DNA from: Taxillus chinensis | Lineage: Eukaryota > Streptophyta > Magnoliopsida > Santalales > Loranthaceae | Reading direction: 5' to 3' | Assembly: GCA_023512835.1 (NCBI GenBank) | Contig: CM042091.1 | Coordinates: 43,724,107-43,788,106 of the forward strand | DNA length: 64,000 bases | Shown: piece by piece, positions 58,101-64,000 of the stretch | Position numbering within the stretch: position 1 is the first letter of the stretch | Layout: each line of letters starts with the position of its first letter | The notes under the pieces: model-generated | Told to the model about the DNA's origin: nothing | Databases searched by the model: none | What the model saw: only the letters and a program-made list of their open reading frames with translations | Program-made: the position numbers and the translations under genes

Positions 58101-61100
58101 GATACATAATCCTGTTTACAGAATTGGTCTGAGCAAGCTCACGGTCTTTCTAGCTCAACGACAGCAAAACCGGAACGACAACACTCTCTCACTCTATGCG
58201 GTTTGTCCCTTCAAATTCAAGAGGACATTCTTTATCCCTACAGGCCAAGGCACTCACGGTGGACTGGTCTGTGCACTTTGATTGACATGAGGCTTGGTGG
58301 TCGGAGGTGTGGTGTTTGCGTGGCGGTCTCTGCTCTAAGCTATCCTACTGTGCGCAATTCACACACATTCCACAATGTGGTTTCCAGCAATGCTGGCATT
58401 GGATGGTGGGAGACCCGCAACATCGGCGATCGAGCGACTGTCGCTGTGTTCATCTGGGTAGTGCTCGCCGTCAGGTATTGGGACATCTAGTCCATGGTCG
58501 ACACATGCATTTTTCCAGGGAATCCAGTTGGGATTGGCGCCTCTCTTCTGAGGACTCTTGCAGCGGTGGTGTCTGAGATGACTTAGTTGCCTGTTTTGCC
58601 TCGACTTGGGAAGGAGGTGACGGACTTGTCTTCTTCAAGGGCCCCCGGCGCCAGTGCCTATTGATGCAGATGGAGAGGGGCTTCTTTCCTGGGGTTGACT
58701 AGGCCTTGGTGTTTCTAGCAAGGGGGCGGCAATCGACATAGCACTTTTGGTGAAGAGAGGGCTTAGCTAGCTGGATTGTAGGTGAGAGCCTATCCGGTAG
58801 GGGATGTGGTTGTTGACATTGTTGTTTCTGCTGGAAGTGGTCAACTGGCTCAAGAGGAGAGCCTTGCTGTCCACGAGGAAGGAGCAGGGGTTGAGGGTGA
58901 CAATTCCCAGGGTGGATATGCCTAGTGTGGGGGTGGCTGCTTTTCTTTTTTGAAGGCAGGGGAGGACAGCCTTGATTCCACTCGTGCAATGGTGGCGCTA
59001 CCAGAGGAGGATCAGTTGGGTGGCAGGTCGTTGATGTTAAGCTACATGTAGTCGCTAGTCTGCTCATAGATGCTCTCTACGAGAAGCTTTGTAGCAACAT
59101 TTATGCCTTGGATTACCCATCAGCGTTGGAGTGGGTATTATAGAGACATAAAGTCATTAGTAAAGTGTTAAGAGTGAATTATAAGAGGTTTGAACACATT
59201 ATCATTGCCTTGTGGGATATCGAAGCTAGGCATCTTACCCTGAAGGCTGATGCATCACATACTCAGTAGCCATCGAGCACGAGAACCAAAGGTGAGAAGG
59301 AGCTTACAAGGCTTGCCTCTTCTATTAATTATGATGTACGAACTTCTCAAACTTCTGGGTTAGGGAAGGTGATTGGTTGGCTCTAAGGAGGGACCTTAAA
59401 TTAGATCAATAAGTTTGAAAACCCTATCTTAGAGTGTGAGGAGTCTCCATGATCGGGCGAAGTGTCTTTGCATTAGCAATTTATTCCAAGAGTGGCAAGT
59501 TGATATTATTTGTTTGGAGGAGACTAAGTTGGATATTGTGATGGAGAACATCATAAAACTTTTGTGCCAGTGTCCTTTTGTAGATTGAATGCATCTTGGC
59601 TCTTTGGGGGCATTTGGTGGCATTCTTTTAATGTGAGACAGTTGTGTTGTTTGCAAGCTAGATGATGTTGTGGGTCAGTTTTTTGTGTCCTGCAAGTTTT
59701 AGAATGTTGGGGACCAGCGTGTGTGGATGTTCTCAGGGGTGTCTGGCCCTAATCTTGACAGTGATAGGCGGATGATGTGGGATGAGCTTTCCAGTCTACA
59801 CGGTTGGTGGGAGGTGTCGTGGTGTCTCGAGGGAGATTTCAATGAGGTGAGATTACCTTTTGAGAAGGTGGGTTCGACAGGGTTTACCCCTTCAATGGTT
59901 GGGTTCTTTAAGTTTATTGATGGCTTCGGCTTGGTTGATCTTCATCTGGTTGGTGGGGAGTTCACATGGTCTAATAATCAAGTTGAACCTTCCTTTTTTC
60001 GACTTGATCAGTTTTTGCTTTCCGTGGATTGGGTTGGGCATTATGTGCATCTCCGTTAGTCACAATTGAGTCGGTGTGTTCTGATAATTTTCTAGTTCTT
60101 TTAGATTGTGGTTCTTCACTGCATTGCCTGTGTCCTTTTCGATTCGAGAACATGTGGCTATTGGGCGAGGATTTTGTGGACTAGGTTAAGTCTTGGTGGG
60201 AGTTGTATCGAGTGGAGAGGACTCTGAGTTATGTGCTTGCATCCAAGTTGAACTTGCTAAAAGGGGACTTGAAAAATTAGAATGATACCGTTTTTAGGCA
60301 AGTCGGCATTCGAAAGCATACTTTGATGGCTGATTTGACTGCTCTTGATGATGTGATCTTGCTCCGACCTTTGTCAAAGAAGAAGAGGGGGCACAAGGAC
60401 GTGATGAATTCTACTCTTAGGACAACTATTTTTGATGGATGAGGTCTCTTGGAGGCAAAAAACTCATTCCCTGTGACTTCGGGAAGGGAATAAAAACTCC
60501 AAGTTCTTTCATTGTATAGATAACTTTCACCAGAATGCTAATACCATTAGCAAGCTATGCATTGATAGTATTTCCTCGACGTGTTAGGAGGATATTCAGG
60601 ACCATATAGTAGGGTTTTATGGGTTTCTTTCCAATGAGGTGGATCATTTCGTTCCCACCTTGATGGGATCCAATTTGATGTCATTTCCAATGTTATCGAA
60701 ATCGCATTTTAAAGCATAAATGCGTACACCTTTACACATCTACCTTGCCTTTTCAATTAAAACCGCTTACAGAATCGTTTTCGGACAAACACGCCTACAG
60801 AACCGTAGACACGCAATCTTACCGTGAACGCATATAAAACCGCAATTCAACTCAATCCCTAATTTATTCATCAATCCGTGTCCAACATTCCATTCGGTCT
60901 GTGAATTCTTCTGTCCGCTTCCTCCCTCACACGTGAAACGCAATCATCTCATCGCTTAGCTTTGTCGTCGAGTCTCGACGCCAACTCGTCTTCCTCCCCA
61001 AGTCCCGATCTCAAATCATCACTCTCATCCGGCCGTCTCAATTTTCACTACGACAACGATTAGGCCGATCTTCACTACCACGGTCAGACGACGACTCTGC

Positions 61101-63204
61101 TTCTAGCCGATTTGTCACCAGCTTGTCTTCCTCCCCAATGAGCACCAGGCCACCGCTCAGTTGATACGTTAGCTATTTCGAAAACAGATGAAAAAGTGTT
61201 TGAAATGTTCGACAATGTTATATAAGAGGTGAGAGAAAAAAATGTTGTGCATGTCATAACTAACAATGCTGCAAACTACAAGGCTACTAGGAAATTATTA
61301 ATGCTAACGAGGAAACACTTATATTGGACTCCACGTTTTGCCCACTGTCTTGATTTGATGCTGGAAGATTTTGAAAAAAAAATTGATGTCCACCATGAAA
61401 CTATATCAAAGGAAAGAAGGATTACAGTCTATATTTATGCAAGGACTATGCTAATTACTATACTGAAAAATTTCACAAAAGGAAGAGATTTGATTAGACC
61501 AGCAACAACTAGATTTGTCATTGCATATCTTACTTTGGCTTGTCTTCATGAGCTTAAAGGAGGCTTGATGACTATGCTCTCTTCTAACACATGAAAGTTT
61601 AATAAGTTTGAATGCACAAAGGATGGGCAACTAGTAGAGAGTACAGTCCTAGATGAAAGTTTTTGGGAAGCTATGTATGTCTCGGAAGTGCTGAACCCCT
61701 AATTAAAGTTCTAAGATTGGTGGATTCAAAGAAAAATCAATGATGGGTTTCTTTTAAGGAAAATTCTTACTGTTGATAACTTCTAGCGCAAGGGTGTTAC
61801 ATGTGCAAGGCTTCGACAGAATCCGTAGACCATCTTTTTCTTCATTGTTTGTATGCTTGAGAGCTCTGAGATATGGTCATGGGTTTTTTTAGCTTTCATT
61901 AGGTGATGCCCTCGTCTCTTGGTGTGTTGTTTGCGTGTTACATAAGAGGCATTGAGCAATGTTCAGTGGTTTGGCGGGTTATCTCATTGCCTTCTTTGGA
62001 ATCTTTGACGCAAGCGAAATGCACATATGTTTGATGATCAGGAGAAGCTTTTTGTTGAGCTTGCTCTTCTTTTTTTCCATTTGAAAGAGTGGATGTTTGC
62101 TACAAGAGTGTACCATTTTTCTTTCATTTGTGATGTTATTAATAGTTGTTTCTTTTGAATTTGTTGTTATATATATGCTTTTAGCATACTCTTTGTATGA
62201 TGTCTTTTTCTAATAAAATTTCTTATTTATTAAAAACCCAGTTATCTAAGATCATCATAAAAAAAAATTGAACCAAGAATTTTTGTGCAAATAAAACCAA
62301 TTCCAAAAACCTCTCCCATTTATAGTATTGTTTAAAGTGCATGGGGATTCCAAGTTTTCGATTGAATTTAACTAGAGACGATCTCGTTCAATCCAGTTTG
62401 TAATTTTGAGAATATGTCAACATTTTTTAAGGTTCTCTAACAGATACGATGGAATTGCTAAGCAAGAAAATTGGGTGACGATGCAAGGGAACGAAAACAA
62501 AAACTCATTGCAAATTATAGACAATTTAACATTTCCACCACCCAAACAAAATAGTTCTATCAAGATTTCTAATGAACACGATACATGCCATGCAAGTCAT
62601 TTCATATTTTGCATCAACAACGAAATTCACAGTTCTATAATTGGCCTCTTGGAAAACAAAACACGGAGAAGACTATCATTTAATAAAAGGGCAAAATCAA
62701 AATCATCAAGAAGAGCCGAGTCGAGGGTGCGAGCTTTCACAATACCATGCACATATTCATTTTTAGACAAAAAGAAGAAAGAGTCCCTATTAATCAGTTT
62801 CATTTTCCTCAAATAGGTTTCGTCATCCTATTTTAGAGCTAGCAACCAAGGTGTTTTAATTCCACAACACAAGCTTATTTTGCAATTCACAACCAATTTT
62901 CGGTGGGCATTGCTAAGAAAAAAGAAGAATGAGTTAGGGAAAACCTTTTCCAGAGATCGCGTTGAGATCGGACAGCGACAGAGCGCCAGAGGCGGTTCAT
63001 GTCGGCGCAGAGGGACAGGATCTGGGAGATGTCCCTCTTGATGGAGAAGGGCAATTCCGGAGAATCGATTGAGGAAGACGAGAATTCGAGGCGCTCGAGC
63101 CTCTCCATGCCGTCTCTGGTCTTCAACAGCAACTTCTTCGCGCTGCTATATATATCAGACAGCGTCCCTCCCCCGACGCCGGCGGCTCCCTCGGCCATCG
63201 CCAT
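55145..63204 (-). CDS. Membrin, Qb-type Golgi SNARE (complete, four exons)
   Basis: Membrins (MEMB11/12 in Arabidopsis) act in ER-Golgi vesicle fusion. Exons on minus: 63204-62945, 56114-55994, 55886-55737 and 55303-55145 (TGA). All introns are GT-AG and the exons join in phase (260+121+150+159 = 690 bp) to 229 residues, about the family length of 225. Exon 1 gives GTLSDIYSSAKKLLLKTRDG and SQRDLWK. Exon 2 gives KVEQVAEEADSLKESLDKYQ and ARERAELLGRA. Exon 3 gives HVLRIFDDEAQAMQSARNSS and SKYAEQREHLK. Exon 4 gives RKALDVLNTVGLSNSVLRLI, then KWIKYAG and a C-terminal membrane anchor (MILTLFILYTLL) with a four-residue tail. The SNARE motif spans roughly exon 3 to the anchor. Start ATG 63204 agrees with the family N-terminus. 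Intron 1 is 6.8 kb because of transposons, yet every exon is clean, so the gene looks functional. Confidence 0.93.
56591..57000 (+). pseudogene. Ty1/copia RNase H fragment in membrin intron 1
   Basis: Plus-strand remnants: DRKSTSGY (about 56591-56614), then LFCENTVPINIANNQVQHDR and TKHIELDKNYIKDN, the standard end of copia RNase H. Then a frameshifted THAVSGASFH stretch. One stop and one shift. Confidence 0.8.
57001..57275 (+). mobile_element. Copia LTR remnant with A-rich tail
   Basis: Follows the RNase H directly. Contains AACGTTTGTAACC and AACGCTTGTAACG, then TATATGTACAAGTG. Ends in GGCTTGTGTGCGTTCTTCTC, an AATAAA-like signal and ACTTATAAAAAAA, more like a LINE 3' tail than an LTR end. 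Confidence 0.4.
57276..57728. other. Membrin intron 1 sequence
   Basis: No gene or recognised repeat seen. Confidence 0.35.
57729..58200 (-). mobile_element. LINE-related fragment in inverse orientation
   Basis: On minus it carries a GSKSVRELKRFASSINYDGG-like coding stretch near 57950-58010. A similar stretch occurs on plus at 59290-59340 (EKELTRLASSINYD) in front of the LINE endonuclease. On minus it ends in a T-rich tail region and AATACAATATTTATTACTTATAAAAAAAA (about 57729-57765), typical of a LINE 3' end. Confidence 0.5.
58207..60690 (+). pseudogene. LINE ORF1 end and ORF2 endonuclease (decayed)
   Basis: A plus-strand plant LINE. The 5' part (58207-59280) has no intact frame and is assigned only by position. 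ORF2 begins around 59290-59600 with LASSINYD, then a VDIICLEETKLD-like block (first endonuclease Glu). It continues VSGPNLDSDRRMMWDELSSL, CLEGDFNEVRLPFEKVGSTG and VGGEFTWSNNQVEPSFFRLD (59721-60059), the endonuclease with catalytic GDFN. The pre-RT linker follows with several stops to about 60690. The RT domain is absent. Confidence 0.75.
60695..61750 (+). mobile_element. hAT transposase fragment inserted in the LINE
   Basis: 61205-61594 encodes EEVREKNVVHVITNNAANYK, HLYWTPRFAHCLDLMLEDF and RPATTRFVIAYLTLACLHEL, typical of plant hAT transposases (DUF659 and core region). FWEAMYVSEVLNP and LVDSKKNQ follow in other frames. The N-terminal zinc finger and dimerisation domain were not found. Sequence 60695-61200 shows no coding match and may be the element's 5' end. 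Limits are inferred from where LINE homology stops and restarts. Confidence 0.65.
61751..62245 (+). pseudogene. LINE 3' end with zf-RVT remnant
   Basis: LRKILTVDNF then a zinc-binding-region remnant (TCARLR..P*TIFFFIVCMLESSEIW) and RKRNAHMFDDQEKLFVELAL, followed by FHLKEWMFATRVYHFSFICD. This is the C-terminal zf-RVT region of LINE ORF2. Then a tail with TCTAATAAAATTTCTTATTT. The tail matches the fragment at 160-430. Confidence 0.75.
62246..62944 (-). other. Start of membrin intron 1
   Basis: Intron sequence next to the exon 1 donor (GTTTTC on minus at 62944). An open frame at 62406-62816 shows no known domain and is not supported. Confidence 0.4.
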
Positions 63205-63335
63205 TGAAGATCGATGATTCTTTTAACAGAACAGCAGAAAAGCGTGTCCTACTCCCACGTAAATGAAGGTGACGACGAAGAACAGTGGCGACGACAATGT
63301 AATACCTTCTCTCGTCTAAAATTTCGCACGCGCGT

Positions 63336-63381
<46 letters not shown>

Positions 63382-63420
63382 GGATGGTGAGAGACGCAAA
63401 CCTGGTTTCTCCAAGCATCC
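63205..63420 (-). promoter_or_regulatory. Membrin 5' UTR/leader with GA microsatellite
   Basis: Upstream of ATG 63204. A 44-bp CT run on plus (GA on minus) lies at 63337-63380, about 135 bp before the start codon. GA/CT runs in 5' leaders are common in plants. Confidence 0.5.
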
Positions 63421-64000
63421 AAGCCTTGTGAAATGTGAACCGACTGCTTTTAGGAGGCGATAATCATAATAAAATGTTGAGTTGAGGCCTGAGGGTGTTG
63501 GTCCATGTACGAGGCAATCACCACCCTAATTTTTTTTTAATGCTCCTTAGTCTTAAATCCTTTATTTTTATTGTTTGGTTTAGGTAATAACTAAATAAAA
63601 AACCATGATTAAGATAATAAATAAATGAATAGGGTTGTTCGCATTCGCATTTCCTAAAACGTAAATACATCCATATTTTAATTTTTATTAAAAAAATAAA
63701 TATGTTAAATTACTTTTCACCATTTATAATTAACACACTCATCCTTATTTTCTCCTCTTTCCCACGCCCTCACCCACAGTAGTTCAATCTCCTCTCATAC
63801 GGTAGCAGGCTAGCAGCAGCATCTCCCAATCTCCTCTCAATCTTACGACAACAATTTCTCACTTTTTCTTCTTCTTCCTTTTCTTTTATTCTCTTTTTTC
63901 TCCGTTAAAGTTCTTCTCTCAATCTCTAGAAGGTCTTCCCACCCGATTTGATTCAATTAATAAACATTTTCTTCATTTTGTTGGATTGATCGTTTTATAT
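63421..64000. other. Upstream region of membrin, no gene seen
   Basis: AT-rich promoter-like sequence. From about 63770 it becomes pyrimidine-rich on plus (CTCCTCTTTC, CTTCTTCTTCC), which could be the leader of a gene continuing to the right, but no start codon or coding homology is visible. Confidence 0.35.

Noticed and set aside
57967..58281. 104-codon open frame on plus
   Set aside because: The opposite strand shows LINE-like coding sequence here, so the plus frame is probably a shadow. No family was recognised.
62406..62816. 136-codon open frame in membrin intron 1
   Set aside because: No recognisable domain, low-complexity Lys/Ser content, and it lies in an intron of the opposite strand.

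Overview
This is a plant nuclear window, almost certainly from an angiosperm and probably a woody eudicot. It shows GT-AG introns, plant-type exosome and SNARE genes, Tekay- and Athila-type LTR retrotransposons, a TRIM, plant LINEs and hAT-type MITEs. The species cannot be named from sequence alone.

Two host genes sit at the edges. On the left (878-2704, + strand) are the last five exons of an RRP6-like nuclear exosome exonuclease; its 5' part lies outside the window. On the right (55145-63204, - strand) is a complete four-exon gene for membrin, a Qb-type Golgi SNARE of the MEMB11/12 family, predicted at 229 aa. Its first intron is about 6.8 kb long and holds copia, LINE and hAT debris.

Between them, about 3.2-52 kb, lies a nest of transposable elements whose insertion order can be read from target-site duplications (TSDs). 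The oldest layers are F, a decayed gypsy element on + (3740-7998), and E, a decayed Tekay/Del-type element on - (8000-51531). F is split by a 2.6-kb solo LTR with a perfect 5-bp TSD. E is split by (i) a hAT-type MITE that itself contains a 2.8-kb solo LTR, (ii) element A, a near full-length Tekay-type chromovirus (12271-22093, TSD GATCA), (iii) hAT-like element H (22250-47563), (iv) a truncated TRIM and (v) a second hAT-type MITE. H contains a three-LTR TRIM (TSD ATATA). The TRIM contains a short solo LTR, G. G contains Athila-type element D (22978-46318, TSD CCGAT). D contains Tekay-type element B (25701-35641, - strand, TSD TTACC). The chain E>H>TRIM>G>D>B is therefore six levels deep.

The most unusual content is in D. 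Downstream of gag-pol, where Athila elements usually carry an env-like or unknown ORF, it has a decayed Athila/plant-transposon-type ORF followed by an ORF ending in a Ulp1/SENP-type C48 cysteine protease domain. The H-D-Q-C catalytic set is present with Ulp1-like spacing. A SUMO-interaction-like motif precedes the protease. Upstream lies a non-coding spacer with a TATA box and a cluster of CACGTG motifs that also occur in D's own LTR. This is my main candidate for something new.

No tRNA, rRNA or CRISPR locus was seen. Most other open frames are fragments or shadow frames of transposons and microsatellites.
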